Source: Chitinophagaceae bacterium (GTDB lineage Bacteria; Bacteroidota; Bacteroidia; Chitinophagales; Chitinophagaceae). Taken from it: a stretch of DNA of 63,063 bases. A model generated the notes under the pieces. That model saw only the letters and a program-made list of their open reading frames with translations. It made no database searches and was not told the DNA's origin. The position numbers and the translations under genes are program-made. The stretch spans positions 1-63,063 of the forward strand of contig JAIXOJ010000204.1 of the NCBI GenBank assembly GCA_027486835.1, written 5' to 3'. Shown here one piece after another: positions 49,733 through 60,600 of the stretch (its first letter is position 1; every line of letters starts with the position of its first letter).

Positions 49733-51208
49733 TCACTTTGATTCTACGCTTTTAGATATTTTCTCCAATCCTATCAAATCCGAATCAACTAAAAATCTGC
49801 CACCTCCTGAAATAATACCAGCTTTAAATCCATTGTTCATCACCATGTTTCCAAAAGTCTTTAGATGAATTTCTTTTTTATCAATTTCATTTGTTATTAA
49901 GTTATAGGATGCGTTGCAATTGAAAACACAACCATAAATATTGATGGAAGTCTTAAAATAATCCTTCATGGCCTTATTGCTTAGAAACCGTATCGTATTG
50001 TTGTTGATGCTTGAATTGCTGATGGTTACAACATCCACAGGTGTTTTAACATCTAAAAAAGGTTTTTCATTGTTGAATAGCACCCTGATATTGTCAAACG
50101 TGAATTGCTTTTGCATGGGGATCGCTGCTCCTGGATAATAAGATCGGCTGTACTTATCATTGTCAAAATGTATGGATAGTGCTATCCTAGGCTTTTCAAG
50201 GAAAATGTTTTTAAAAATAACATTCTTTACCCCGCAGGTATGTATAGTATCCTTTTGAACCATGACCCAATTTATTCCATCCAATGTACTTACCCCTGTG
50301 TCGTGTATGGGTTGGGTTAATGAAGTATATACAGTACCATCGGGTTTTGCCTTTACTCTATAAATGCGCCCATTGGAAACAATAGCATCAGATTGTTGCA
50401 CCTGCATTCCTTTTTTCCAATCTATCCAGCCTCCTGCTATTATTCTACAGAAATAACCAACCGTATCTTTTTCAGCCCCTTTCAAATCCCAACAATTTTC
50501 GATGATGCCTTTTTCTATCCACCCCAATTCAGGATTACCAGTAGCATAATCATGTGCATTTAAGGCCACTGCATCATCATAGGTATTAAAAACGCAATTG
50601 CTAATCCTAAATCTTTGCCCTTTCCCTAAATGTACCCCGTCTTTATCTCCCTTGATAATTGCATCGTCAACAATTAGGTCATCAAACGTACAAACATGAA
50701 TACAGTATTGCTGTTTCATCACATCCAAACATCTAAAGTGGGTTATCCTGAGGTCTTTCACATAAAAAAATGCTAGATGCCCTCGCAGTCCAAAAACTTC
50801 GTTGGTTTGTTTATCCATCCCATTGACCATGATTTGCAAGCCGTCAATAACAATGTGTTCATCATAGGTCTTGGTTAGGGCACCTTTATTTAGCAAAACA
50901 TGGGAAAACAGCCCCTTTTCATTCACTTTTTTCAGGAATACATTATTACCAAATTGTAAGGTGGTATAGCTTCCTATATAGACCGTTCCTGCAATTTTAT
51001 AAATGCCGGGCTTGCTAACGATGATTGTTCCACCGTTTTCAACTGCTTTTTGTAAGGCAATCGTATTTTGGATACCAGAGGAGTCAGGGGAAAAACCATA
51101 AGTGCAGGCATCTTTAAATCCAATGATTCCTAACGCCTTATTTTCTTGACCATAACCAATACCTATACAAACTATCAAACTAAAAAACAATGCAAATCTT
51201 GTGATCAT
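49733..51208 (-). CDS. GH28/pectate-lyase-like secreted beta-helix protein
   Basis: ATG at 51208 (MITRFALFFSLIVCIGIGYGQ) gives 491 residues with a signal peptide. The beta-helix has the polygalacturonase-like opening (SGIQNTIALQKAVENGGTIIVSKPGIYKI). It also has two acidic motifs in the right order, KGDKDGVHLGKG and NTYDDAVALNAHD, comparable to the NTD and DD motifs of GH28. No GHG or RIK motif is clear, so it may be a distant GH28 relative or a lyase. It begins 38 bp after the GH43 stop, at the end of a tight minus-strand operon (GH105, heparinase, GH43, this gene). It probably acts on pectic side chains in the periplasm or outside. Confidence 0.75.
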   Translation of the reverse strand: MITRFALFFSLIVCIGIGYGQENKALGIIGFKDACTYGFSPDSSGIQNTIALQKAVENGGTIIVSKPGIYKIAGTVYIGSYTTLQFGNNVFLKKVNEKGLFSHVLLNKGALTKTYDEHIVIDGLQIMVNGMDKQTNEVFGLRGHLAFFYVKDLRITHFRCLDVMKQQYCIHVCTFDDLIVDDAIIKGDKDGVHLGKGQRFRISNCVFNTYDDAVALNAHDYATGNPELGWIEKGIIENCWDLKGAEKDTVGYFCRIIAGGWIDWKKGMQVQQSDAIVSNGRIYRVKAKPDGTVYTSLTQPIHDTGVSTLDGINWVMVQKDTIHTCGVKNVIFKNIFLEKPRIALSIHFDNDKYSRSYYPGAAIPMQKQFTFDNIRVLFNNEKPFLDVKTPVDVVTISNSSINNNTIRFLSNKAMKDYFKTSINIYGCVFNCNASYNLITNEIDKKEIHLKTFGNMVMNNGFKAGIISGGGRFLVDSDLIGLEKISKSVESK

Positions 51209-51246
51209 TAAATTTTTTTTTAAAATAACTCGATAAAGCAATAACC

Positions 51247-52989
51247 TTATCTCGAAGATTGCATTTCATAATCGAACCTATCTACATCGATGTAACCTTC
51301 TATTTTCTTGTTGTTATAATTGAACAAGCCGATGTAATATCCTCGATGACCACTGTTTCTCATTTGGTATTTCTCACCAAAAGCCATGTAGTCTTTACCA
51401 TTCAAACTATAATAAAACTGATTGTTGCCGTTAAAATCAGAAACGCTTTTAAGAAACAGTTCTTTGGTTTCAGAAGGGATTTCATTACCACAGATAGCAA
51501 TATTTTTGTCCTTATTGGAGAGGAATGCTTCACTTTCATAATAACGCAAAAATCTTTTGTCGCCAATCTGCGCCACACCTATGGCTGAATAATCTCTGTA
51601 ATGAGATAAAATCAATCCAGCGTTTTGGTCATTGACTATTTTAGAAATATCCAATTTACAACTGATCGTGTTTTGTTTGTTTCTTACCAATCGCTGATAA
51701 ACCGTGTTCCCTGCAATAGCCAAATTGTTTTCTTCCACCCAATATTTCAGAGGTGACAAGGCATAAAGCCGCAAAAAACCTGGCCTTTCCGTTAAGCTCC
51801 AATATTTATTATTGGGTTGGTGATTCCACAACCATTGCAATCCCAAGACTGGGGTTGAAAATTCATCACTGGTTGCAGGAATTGTTTTGGCTTGTCCTTG
51901 AAGTGGTTTTTTAATGTTTCGCCAAAGCCTTTCATCATCCATGGTGGCTCCGAGTTCTCCTTTTGGAGTAGTTATGGGCATTACCCAACCATTTTCCCAT
52001 TTCATGGGTACAACACAAATAGGCGCCCCTTCAATTTCCGCGGCATCTAAATGGGTGACCAAGTACCAATCTTTTCCATCAGGTGTTTGCACTAAATTTC
52101 CTTGATTAGGCCCTCTATATCCCCAAATAAAATATTGCCCATGCTCATATTTGCCAGGATGCTCGAAATTACCATCAGTTCCGTCAGCTTGTTTACCATA
52201 CATGCAGCTTGACCGCATCATGCACAACCTACGCTTTCCATCTGATGCAATTTCATTGTGCCACAAATAGTATAACCCATCTTTCTTAAATAATTTATAG
52301 GCTTCCGCACCTGTTTGGTTCATGCCATAACCGTCTTTGTTTTGATGGATAACCAATCCACTATCCAGCAAAGTGGCTCCATCACTTGACAACTTGTGTA
52401 AATGGTTATTAAATTGCCTGTCAAACCCGATTTCGTTGTAAACCATGTATCCATTTCCATCCTCCTCCCACAATACTCCACAATCATCATGTCGAGGACC
52501 GATGGGTTTTCCCTGAAAAGTAACTTCCTTGGGATCGCTCCAAGGACCTTTGATTGAAGAAGCGGTTACCACAAAAAAGCCAAGCGCATTGTCGCCCCAA
52601 TGGATGTAATACAGTTTTGTTTTTTTATTGTAACTAATACAGGGTGCCCATATCCCACCGGGGTAGGTAATATTATACCAAGTATAGAGTTTGTTGATTT
52701 TGGTGATGTCGGGGACTGCTGCTGAAAAATAAGACCAATTCACTAAATCCTTTGAATGAAGAATAGTAATTCCGGGCGACATCCAAAAAGTAGAGGTAAT
52801 CATATAATAATCGCTACCAACTCGAATGATGTCGGGGTCTCTATAATCTGCAGGTAAAACTGGGTTATTAAATGTACCATCACCATTATCACCCCAAACG
52901 CCTCCTTGGTAATATTGCTGTGAAAAGGCATTACTACAAAATGTAAAGAGGAATGCAATTATTCCAACTATTCGTTTGTTTAATTTCAT
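51247..52989 (-). CDS. GH43-family beta-xylosidase/alpha-L-arabinofuranosidase
   Basis: This 580-residue exported protein has a signal peptide (to about residue 23, SNAFSQ), a five-bladed GH43 propeller and a C-terminal beta-sandwich (about 370-580) like that of two-domain xylosidases. The three catalytic acids are visible: Asp51 (YRDPDII, base), Asp169 (RHDDCGVLW, pKa modulator) and Glu229 (TGAEAYKLF, acid). It would release xylose or arabinose from side chains. Its ATG overlaps the heparinase gene's TGA (ATGA), so the two are translationally coupled. A GH28-like gene follows by 38 bp. Xylosidase and arabinofuranosidase cannot be separated by eye. Confidence 0.92.
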   Translation of the reverse strand: MKLNKRIVGIIAFLFTFCSNAFSQQYYQGGVWGDNGDGTFNNPVLPADYRDPDIIRVGSDYYMITSTFWMSPGITILHSKDLVNWSYFSAAVPDITKINKLYTWYNITYPGGIWAPCISYNKKTKLYYIHWGDNALGFFVVTASSIKGPWSDPKEVTFQGKPIGPRHDDCGVLWEEDGNGYMVYNEIGFDRQFNNHLHKLSSDGATLLDSGLVIHQNKDGYGMNQTGAEAYKLFKKDGLYYLWHNEIASDGKRRLCMMRSSCMYGKQADGTDGNFEHPGKYEHGQYFIWGYRGPNQGNLVQTPDGKDWYLVTHLDAAEIEGAPICVVPMKWENGWVMPITTPKGELGATMDDERLWRNIKKPLQGQAKTIPATSDEFSTPVLGLQWLWNHQPNNKYWSLTERPGFLRLYALSPLKYWVEENNLAIAGNTVYQRLVRNKQNTISCKLDISKIVNDQNAGLILSHYRDYSAIGVAQIGDKRFLRYYESEAFLSNKDKNIAICGNEIPSETKELFLKSVSDFNGNNQFYYSLNGKDYMAFGEKYQMRNSGHRGYYIGLFNYNNKKIEGYIDVDRFDYEMQSSR

Positions 52990-54812
52990 TTTACATTATA
53001 ATTTTCTGGTAATAATTTCACCTCAAAAGTTGTTTTCTTATTTGCTGGTACTATCACTTCAAAGCCTACAAATATTTTTCCTGGATTGGTAGATTCAAAA
53101 GCAGTGGATGGTTGTGCCGACCATGTTTTTACTTGAAATACCCCTTTTGACTTGCCCTTTAGTAGTAATTTTTTACCATTCTTTGTTAGTTCAGCCGTAA
53201 GCGAATCCAACAATTGAACAGTAGCGTCTGTCAACATATTCCAGCGCATCGTTACTTCCTTTTCATTTCCAATTACTTCATCTTCAATTGATACCAAACG
53301 TTTCTTGACTATTGAAATTTTTCTTTTGGCAGATTTTACTTTGTTGGCATAAACCGAGCTAAGATCTATTTCCGAACTCATTGCTTTGGGTAGTGCAATT
53401 ATATTGATGATTGGAGCATTGCCTTCAACCAGTTGAAAAGCACTATCAAAAGCGAGTGTGTTGTGCGACAGGTTGTTGTATCTGAATAATTTCCAGCGTG
53501 GAGCTTCTTGATTCATTGACCATAAATCAATTCCCGTTTTTTCAATGGAGTTATAATTTTCTGCCCCAAAATCCATAGCCCATCTTTCTCCATTAGCCTC
53601 CATTACAAACGAGCCGATGTCCATGTGGGCATGACTGGCAGATGCAGTTCCACCTTTTATACCCACATAAATAGCATTTGTGTCGGTCCAAGAAGTGCGC
53701 ATAAATGATACAGGAATTAAACCTTTTCCAGTCCAACTCAAATTTTTGGGAACCGAAAGATGGTTTAAATCCACTCCATTGTTCCAAATCAATACATTGG
53801 GTAGAAATGGGTCTTTAAGGTAATTTCCTTTTTCCTCATTACCCAGCCATATTTTCTCATTCCACAGTAATGAAACATCATGATTGTTTTTTGCAAACCA
53901 AAAAGCGACGGCATTTAGATTCCCACTGGCACTTGCATCCGAATAATTAAAGCATAAATGAGACGGTGCTAGATTGTGTAAAATAAAGTTTGCGGTATTA
54001 TTAAATCCAACATTCTCCTTTAAATCGTAGCTGCTGCCAAAAGATTTTTCGAGCGCATCTATTAACATCACGTTCAATCCTGTACCATAACCCCAATAGT
54101 GATAACCCTCAGGATAAGCACCATCGGGCCGATACTCTCTCATGGGTATTTTTACACTTTCAATGGCTCTGTTAATGATGGTAGAAGATAGTTTGGGAAA
54201 ATCTTCAAAAACTGCCAGTGCACCATAAACCATACCCGCATTGCACACTTGATTCCAGTTATTGTTTCTTGTTAACCAACCTTGGTTGCTTAAAGAAGGT
54301 TGCAATCCCTTAGCTACAATTGATTCCTTAATGATATTTTTTGAACTAATTGGCAACACTTCATACAGCCAATCATAGCCTATTGCCACGCCTAAAGTCA
54401 TATCTGCCACATCAAGAAAATGGGAGGGATTCCAATCTTTAAACCCGCAAACATTTAATAGTTCTGCTTCTGCCCTTTGCGCAAATTGAATATTGCCCGT
54501 CATTCTAAAAGCGTATGATAGAAAATAAACCCTACGCAAACATTCATCAGAAGTATGGAGTATTCTACGTCCAATTTGATTTCTTTCTAAAAGAGGCGAT
54601 TGGATAATCTTATTGCACGCTTCAATTAGGTCATTATGGATTCTCATTAAAAAAGTATCACTTGACAAGTTGAGCTGTAAGGCTTTCACAGAATCAACGG
54701 GCAATAATAAACGTGGATGAACCGCTATCTCCGAAGTAGGATTCACCCATTCCTTCTGTGCAAAAACCAAACAAGGGAATAAAAGCAATAACACTATAAT
54801 ATTTTTCACCAT
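52986..54812 (-). CDS. Heparinase II/III-family lyase-like protein
   Basis: Starting at ATG 54812 (MVKNIIVLLLLFPCLVFAQ) gives 608 residues with a good signal peptide; the longer frame from 54863 lacks a signal-like start. The alpha-toroid part has RNNNWNQVCNAGMVYGALA and RPDGAYPEGYHYWGYGTG, typical of heparinase/alginate-lyase-fold enzymes. The beta-sandwich has ASHAHMDIGSFVMEANGERWAMDFG with metal-binding His and Asp. It would cleave a uronate-containing glycan by beta-elimination, giving the unsaturated ends that the GH105 protein just upstream removes. It overlaps GH43 by ATGA and lies 73 bp after GH105. The polymer is not known; acidic pectic chains fit the setting. Confidence 0.86.
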   Translation of the reverse strand: MVKNIIVLLLLFPCLVFAQKEWVNPTSEIAVHPRLLLPVDSVKALQLNLSSDTFLMRIHNDLIEACNKIIQSPLLERNQIGRRILHTSDECLRRVYFLSYAFRMTGNIQFAQRAEAELLNVCGFKDWNPSHFLDVADMTLGVAIGYDWLYEVLPISSKNIIKESIVAKGLQPSLSNQGWLTRNNNWNQVCNAGMVYGALAVFEDFPKLSSTIINRAIESVKIPMREYRPDGAYPEGYHYWGYGTGLNVMLIDALEKSFGSSYDLKENVGFNNTANFILHNLAPSHLCFNYSDASASGNLNAVAFWFAKNNHDVSLLWNEKIWLGNEEKGNYLKDPFLPNVLIWNNGVDLNHLSVPKNLSWTGKGLIPVSFMRTSWTDTNAIYVGIKGGTASASHAHMDIGSFVMEANGERWAMDFGAENYNSIEKTGIDLWSMNQEAPRWKLFRYNNLSHNTLAFDSAFQLVEGNAPIINIIALPKAMSSEIDLSSVYANKVKSAKRKISIVKKRLVSIEDEVIGNEKEVTMRWNMLTDATVQLLDSLTAELTKNGKKLLLKGKSKGVFQVKTWSAQPSTAFESTNPGKIFVGFEVIVPANKKTTFEVKLLPENYNVK

Positions 54813-54885
54813 TTTACAAATAAGCTTATTCTTTTTATCCATTTTTGGTTGTTGACACTGCATTCAATTAAGTGCAAGTCTTAAA

Positions 54886-56136
54886 TTATTGTGTGCTTTT
54901 TAATTTAATCATTTCACTCCCCGCAAGTAAAAAAGCCCCTACCCCATACACTTCCGTATCCTCATAAGAAACCTTAGCTGGGTCTGCCCCTATTTCTTGC
55001 ACCCAACCTAATTTTCCATCTGTATGTACCGCGGATTCTAGTGCATTCCAAGCCTTAAACGCTATAGGCTCGTAAATTTTTCGGTCTAAATAACCACGAT
55101 TAATCCCCCATGCCAATCCGTAAGTAAAAAATGCAGTTGAACTTGTTTCAGGAATAGGATAGCTTTTGTAATCCAATAAACTTGGATGCCAAAAGCCATG
55201 CTCATCCTGCATACGGGCAATACGTGTCATCATCTCTTGGTACAATTTTATGTATCGTTTCCTAGATGGATATTGCTTGGGCATATTGTCTAAGATTGTT
55301 GCCAATCCGCCTATCACCCATCCATTGCCTCTTGCCCAATATACATTGGCTCCGTTCGCTTCCTTCATGCTTTTATACCGGGTATCTCTGAAAAACAAAC
55401 TATCTTTTTTGTTATACAATGTATCAAAAGTTGTCCAAAACTCCCTATCCATGAATTTAAAATAGCTATCCGTACCAGTTATTTTACCCAACATTGCAAA
55501 AACTGGCGGTGCCATGAACAAGGCATCGCACCAACTCCATCTGTCTTGATTGTTTGAAATCGTGAAATCCAAGGATGTTTTTTTGGGGTTGTTAATAATG
55601 TACTGTAGTCTTTTTTTGGTTGGGTTTAACATTGCAGTGTCTTTAAATTTCTTGTACATACCCGCATACATCTGCCCCACACAAATATCATCTGCATAGT
55701 AAATTTTAGGGCCCAAATCCCATTGCTGTTTTTGGCCGATGCTTTTTAGGAAATCCCAATACTCGGGGTATTCTGTTGTTTTTGCCAATTCAAGGATACC
55801 CCGATATAAAACTCCATTAGTCCATGCCCATAGTTTGTGGTCATTGGGCCATTTATACACTTTTTTTACAGATTCATCAAAATGCTTTATTTGCCAATTA
55901 GCTACCAAAACCATCATTGAATCAACGCGTTTTGACACAGGGTGAAAGGATTCCTGACCCATGCCCTCAGCTATTAATCCAGTGTTTTTGGGACTTTCTC
56001 CCGCTTTTGAAAAACTAATGTCCTGTTTGTCGAGATTATTATTAATAACCGCAGAAAATTGCTGTGAATAACTACTTGATTGAGATAGAACAGCTACTCC
56101 AAAAAATATTAAGAATTTAATTCTGCATTTTTTCAT
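54886..56136 (-). CDS. Unsaturated rhamnogalacturonyl hydrolase-like, GH105
   Basis: The 416-residue exported protein (signal peptide to about residue 25, SSSYSQ) is an alpha6/alpha6 barrel of the YteR/GH105 type. It has the motifs WAWTNGVLYRGI, YYADDICVGQMY (Asp149-150), WSWCDALFMAPP (Asp204), and NVYWARGNGWVIGGL. Such enzymes remove the unsaturated galacturonyl residue left by rhamnogalacturonan lyases. Here it directly precedes a heparinase-fold lyase and a GH43 gene in one operon, which fits a lyase-then-hydrolase pathway. GH88 is a related family, but the motifs favour GH105. The start is the only ATG that gives the signal peptide. Confidence 0.92.
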   Translation of the reverse strand: MKKCRIKFLIFFGVAVLSQSSSYSQQFSAVINNNLDKQDISFSKAGESPKNTGLIAEGMGQESFHPVSKRVDSMMVLVANWQIKHFDESVKKVYKWPNDHKLWAWTNGVLYRGILELAKTTEYPEYWDFLKSIGQKQQWDLGPKIYYADDICVGQMYAGMYKKFKDTAMLNPTKKRLQYIINNPKKTSLDFTISNNQDRWSWCDALFMAPPVFAMLGKITGTDSYFKFMDREFWTTFDTLYNKKDSLFFRDTRYKSMKEANGANVYWARGNGWVIGGLATILDNMPKQYPSRKRYIKLYQEMMTRIARMQDEHGFWHPSLLDYKSYPIPETSSTAFFTYGLAWGINRGYLDRKIYEPIAFKAWNALESAVHTDGKLGWVQEIGADPAKVSYEDTEVYGVGAFLLAGSEMIKLKSTQ

Positions 56137-56202
56137 TAATCCGAATTTTTTAAAAACCTACACGCATTGTATTTGACTACACAAAAACACCATATAATCT
56201 AT

Positions 56203-57645
56203 TTATCTCTTATTGAAATCAAGTACCGTAAAAGATAAAGGTGGTAATATAACAGAAAAATTGTCTGAGGTTAACGGTTCTGACGGAAGCTGTTTCAACG
56301 TTACATCTTCAGAATTAGGAGCAGAACCGCTGTACAACCATTTATCATATTTCAAATCTCCCTTAAATCCATTAAGTTTTACCATAGCGGTGATGTTTTT
56401 TTGGGTCGGGTTTAAAAGAAATACACTTGATTTATCTAGTGAATTATTGTGAGAATACCAAAGGATTACACTATCGGAAGTCATTTTCGGGCTTAAGTTG
56501 CTATATAAGTAGGGGGCAAATGCTGCAAGGGAAAGACCTACGGGTGTAATACTATAATCTTCCCGAAAAATATTGTAAGAAACAAATGACTCATTTGACC
56601 AACGTGTATTCCAAAAAAGGGAGGCTTTTGTGTAAGGACGGCTCAAAGCTTCTAAGTGCATCTGAATGTTCAACAATCCTTTCCAAGTAATATTGGATGC
56701 TCCTTTCGTATTTCTATCTCCATCTTCCTTGGATTTTTCTTTAGGGGTGTAACTTGCAATTTCGGTTACAAAAACCCGCTTGGCAGCATCAGGATATTTA
56801 TCCAATACCTTATGAAAGTCTTTTACACCTCCTGCCCAATCCCAACCCGCTGCATTAAGACACCATTTTTCATATCGGGTTTGGTTCAAGAATGCATAAC
56901 TATGCTCTATCCAAAAATCAGCCTTTGCTTGAACCAACGGCACCAACTCTTCAAAACCCTTTATTCCAGAAATGGAATTGGCACCACACAAAATAGTGGG
57001 GTCAATTTTTTTCAACTGTGGCACTATGTCATTGAATATCTCCGCATAAACCACCGAGTTGGAACCGCACAAATCATCTTCATTACCAATTTCCCAATAC
57101 TTGATATTGTATTTCATTTTTTTATTGGCATACTTCACAAATTCTTTGGCCGACTCTATCACTTCTTTTCTAGACATATTATCAGCTCCTAATTTGGAAT
57201 AAATAGCTTCAATCCCAATGATTACGATGGGTTCTGCACCAACTTCCCTGCACAGTTTTATGTATTGGTCAAAACCAAACTCAGGTGTAACTGTCCAATC
57301 TTCGGTATTTGCTTTGATATACCTTACCATCCAATTATCCTTATCATGTATGCCTACCTTAAATGTTGAAGGATTTTTTTTATCAAAGTGAATCCAATTT
57401 CCAGTTGCACCTTCTGGCCAACGCAAAAACTTAGGGGCGAGTTTCTTTACACTGTCCTTATTGATTTTTGCATCCAAAAACGCATTCGTAACAATTCCAG
57501 AAGCCTTATCGGCTGTCTGATTTCCACCAGTTTGTGGAAACTTAATATTGAAATTTTGAGCATAGGAATATCTCACTAGTACACCCAATAAAAACATTAA
57601 AATCCCTTTAATAACCCATGATTTCATACAGCTTACCTTTTTCAT
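56203..57645 (-). CDS. Clan GH-A glycosidase, GH51-like (alpha-L-arabinofuranosidase?)
   Basis: This 480-residue secreted protein has a signal peptide to about residue 30 (GVLVRYSYAQ); an internal ATG at residue 7 is an alternative start. The barrel shows FLRWPEGATGNWIHFD (about 73-88), acid/base YWEIGNED (Glu189), and nucleophile VFVTEIASYTP (Glu295), all clan GH-A features. The Arg-Trp-Pro-Glu-Gly stretch near residue 75 resembles GH51 arabinofuranosidases and GH79-type enzymes. A C-terminal beta domain (about 380-480) ends it. It lies 41 bp downstream of the third T9SS giant and 66 bp upstream of GH105. Arabinofuranosidase activity on pectin side chains is the likely job; the family is uncertain. 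Confidence 0.78.
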   Translation of the reverse strand: MKKVSCMKSWVIKGILMFLLGVLVRYSYAQNFNIKFPQTGGNQTADKASGIVTNAFLDAKINKDSVKKLAPKFLRWPEGATGNWIHFDKKNPSTFKVGIHDKDNWMVRYIKANTEDWTVTPEFGFDQYIKLCREVGAEPIVIIGIEAIYSKLGADNMSRKEVIESAKEFVKYANKKMKYNIKYWEIGNEDDLCGSNSVVYAEIFNDIVPQLKKIDPTILCGANSISGIKGFEELVPLVQAKADFWIEHSYAFLNQTRYEKWCLNAAGWDWAGGVKDFHKVLDKYPDAAKRVFVTEIASYTPKEKSKEDGDRNTKGASNITWKGLLNIQMHLEALSRPYTKASLFWNTRWSNESFVSYNIFREDYSITPVGLSLAAFAPYLYSNLSPKMTSDSVILWYSHNNSLDKSSVFLLNPTQKNITAMVKLNGFKGDLKYDKWLYSGSAPNSEDVTLKQLPSEPLTSDNFSVILPPLSFTVLDFNKR

Positions 57646-57686
57646 AACTTAATTATTTATTAATATATTTAGTATTATTCGAACCC

Positions 57687-60600
57687 TTATCTCGCAACTT
57701 TAATTTTAGCACTATATACTTTTTGTTCCATCCCCTTATTTAGCTTGCTAATAACTAATACGTATAGTCCGTTAGCGGCATTACAACCAATTGGATAAAC
57801 GTTACTCCAACCATTATGAACAATGAATCTTTGTGAAATTCTCCGCCCATTCAAATCATAAACACCCATTTGGTATTCCCCTTTTGTAGCTTTCTTGAAA
57901 ACTACTTGAACTGATTTTGAAGTTGAAGGATTGGGATATACCGAAAAACTATTTTCTCTTTCTGATTTAATTGCAGTAAAAGCGATATTGCTATACAATA
58001 GGCTACCATCATTTTGCACGCTCTTTATTCGGTAATAGATTTTACCATTAAAAGAAGCTGTATCGAAATATTGGTACTCCTTCTTTAAAGATTGCGATAC
58101 TTGAAAACTATCTACCGTTTTGAATGAAACCCCATCTTGGCTACTTTCAACAATATAATACTTTGCATTGTGGTATTCCATGTCATTCCAAGACAATGTA
58201 ACCCCTGAAGTTTCCGATTTTATTGTCAAATTAATGGCCCCGATAGGCAAAGGGATAGATTTAAACACAATAGCAAATCTATTTTGATAAGTTGCCTTGT
58301 TATTGGTATCCAACGTAATGTCAACATCCGTTATACCACTACCAAGGGCTGTATGACTCAATAAATACTTGTCATACAAATAGAGACTCAAGCCCGTACC
58401 AACATATTGAGTAGCATCAAATTGCAAACGATAGCCAGTTACATCACTCAAAGAATTTAGATATATCAATATACTATCCCCATTAATTGCAGGTTTTCGC
58501 CCATCTATACTCAAATTATAAAAGCCATGCGTAATGGCCAAACTATTGCTTACGGCCAAATTATCAAAAGCATTTCCTATTTTAACGGCATCCTCAACTC
58601 CATAGTTATTGCTAAAAGTGGTACTGAACACCGATACCGCCCCATCCATTTGTTTGTATTCCGTTCCATTTTGTTTAAGTAATCCAATAAAAATCTTGCT
58701 GTAATTTACTACAGCACCAAAAACACTCATTTTAGTAGCAGTATCAGATTTTTCCGCTTCGGTTATGATAAGTCTAGGAGATCCTGTTGCTGCATTTTGA
58801 ACGAAAAAAGCCTGACCTGCCTGTATAAAACGCCTATTTAATGCTCCCATGCTCGATACATTGCTCACTGGGTTATAACTCACATAAGCCCCTACCGAAC
58901 CAAAAGTGGGGTCTAAATAATAGTAGCTTGGCTGTAGATTTGTCAACCGCCCATTATCATACACTAGTTTCCAATCTATAGGACATACATAAGGGTTGGC
59001 AACCGAACTATAACCATTTGCGGTCGAATTCAATCCGAAGCTACTGTTTACATAAGTAGAGCCCGTAACAGAATTTTGTACTCCTGAAACGCTGAAAGTA
59101 ACATTACCCGTAATCAATTGCCCCTTAGCCCTGAGGGTAGTGGCATTTACCATTGGATAAATTCCCGTGCTTATTGGATTTATTGGTGTTGTGAAAATAT
59201 TAAAACTTCTATCCCCCCTAATCAATAATCGATAGCCTAAATAGGGGTTTATTTGTTCAGTAGTTGTATTGGTCAAGGCAGACCATGTACCAGATTTATA
59301 AAAGTAAGCAGATTTCACGGCATTGATGCTCCTATCAAATCCAGTTGTATTATCCACATTGTTCACCGTGCCGCTTGGAAAAGGAGTGCCGCCTGTAATA
59401 AAAATGCCATAACCAGTATTAGTGTATCTGCCTCCTTCCTGCCAATTGCTAAATACCGAACCTGCATTGAACACGCCAGCCCCAATGTCCCGATAAGCTC
59501 GGTAGCCTTTCGGAATAAACCTTTCCACAGTCACATTTCCTATGACCGACCCAATAGTTTTTCCAACAATTGCCGAATTGGCAATGGAAATACTTTTCAA
59601 AGTGAGAAAGCCGTTGGTATTAAAAGTTCCGGCAGTTGGTGTCAAAACTCCTATAATTTGTAATGCATTACCCAAATTTAGGCTACCACTATTATTTCTG
59701 TTAATCGTGAAATTATTCAACTGGTTGCTTGCGCCACTTAATGTTTGGTCAAAATAAATTGTTCCCAATGCACCACCACCACCAATCATTAGATTGGAGG
59801 TAGAAGACGCTGTAATGGCTCCCAAGCCACTCACTGCACCATCGATGGTTAGTGTTTTTCCATTGATAGCCAGTTTTGCCCCACCTTGTAAATTCAAATC
59901 ACCTATAGTTCTATTTATATCTAATAAAGGATAGTTTATTGCTGCCGTAGGAATAAAAATAGCAGCTCCACTTTTGGGGATACTACCGTTCTGCCAATTG
60001 GTAGAAATTGACCAATTGCTATTGGTTGCCCCAGTCCATTTTGCAATATTATATGCCCCAGCATCTAAACTTCCCCCCACACGTTTATTGTTTTCAATAT
60101 CAGTTGTAGGAAAATCTGTTTCAATGTTTGCAAAATCCACGGCAGGAGAAGAACCCGCCAATCGAAAATCGAAATTTGCTCCATCAACAAACCCATTCAA
60201 ATTAGAAGCGGTATAGTTACTTGAGTTCTTTGCTAAAGATGTAGTAATTGTACTTGCCCATATATTGCTTAAATACTTAGGCGTATTAGTAACGGTTCGC
60301 AAGTCAACAATGTAATTTCCATAAACTTTTACATTAGTATAGTTATCTCCCAAAAAAACAACTGGAATTGTACTTAAGGTTTGCACCCCATTGTACATGA
60401 CAACAGTATTGAATCGAACCGTAAAATCATCAAATTTCATTCCCGATGAATTTTGCCAAGGGTTGATGCCCAAAACACGGATGTCCGTATGGAGTGGTCT
60501 TGTATCGGAACTAGAAATAATATTTTGGGTTTGGTAAAAAACATTATTCTCTACAATCAATTTATTGCTTGGCCCCGCAGGCTTTTGTGCCCAATAACAA

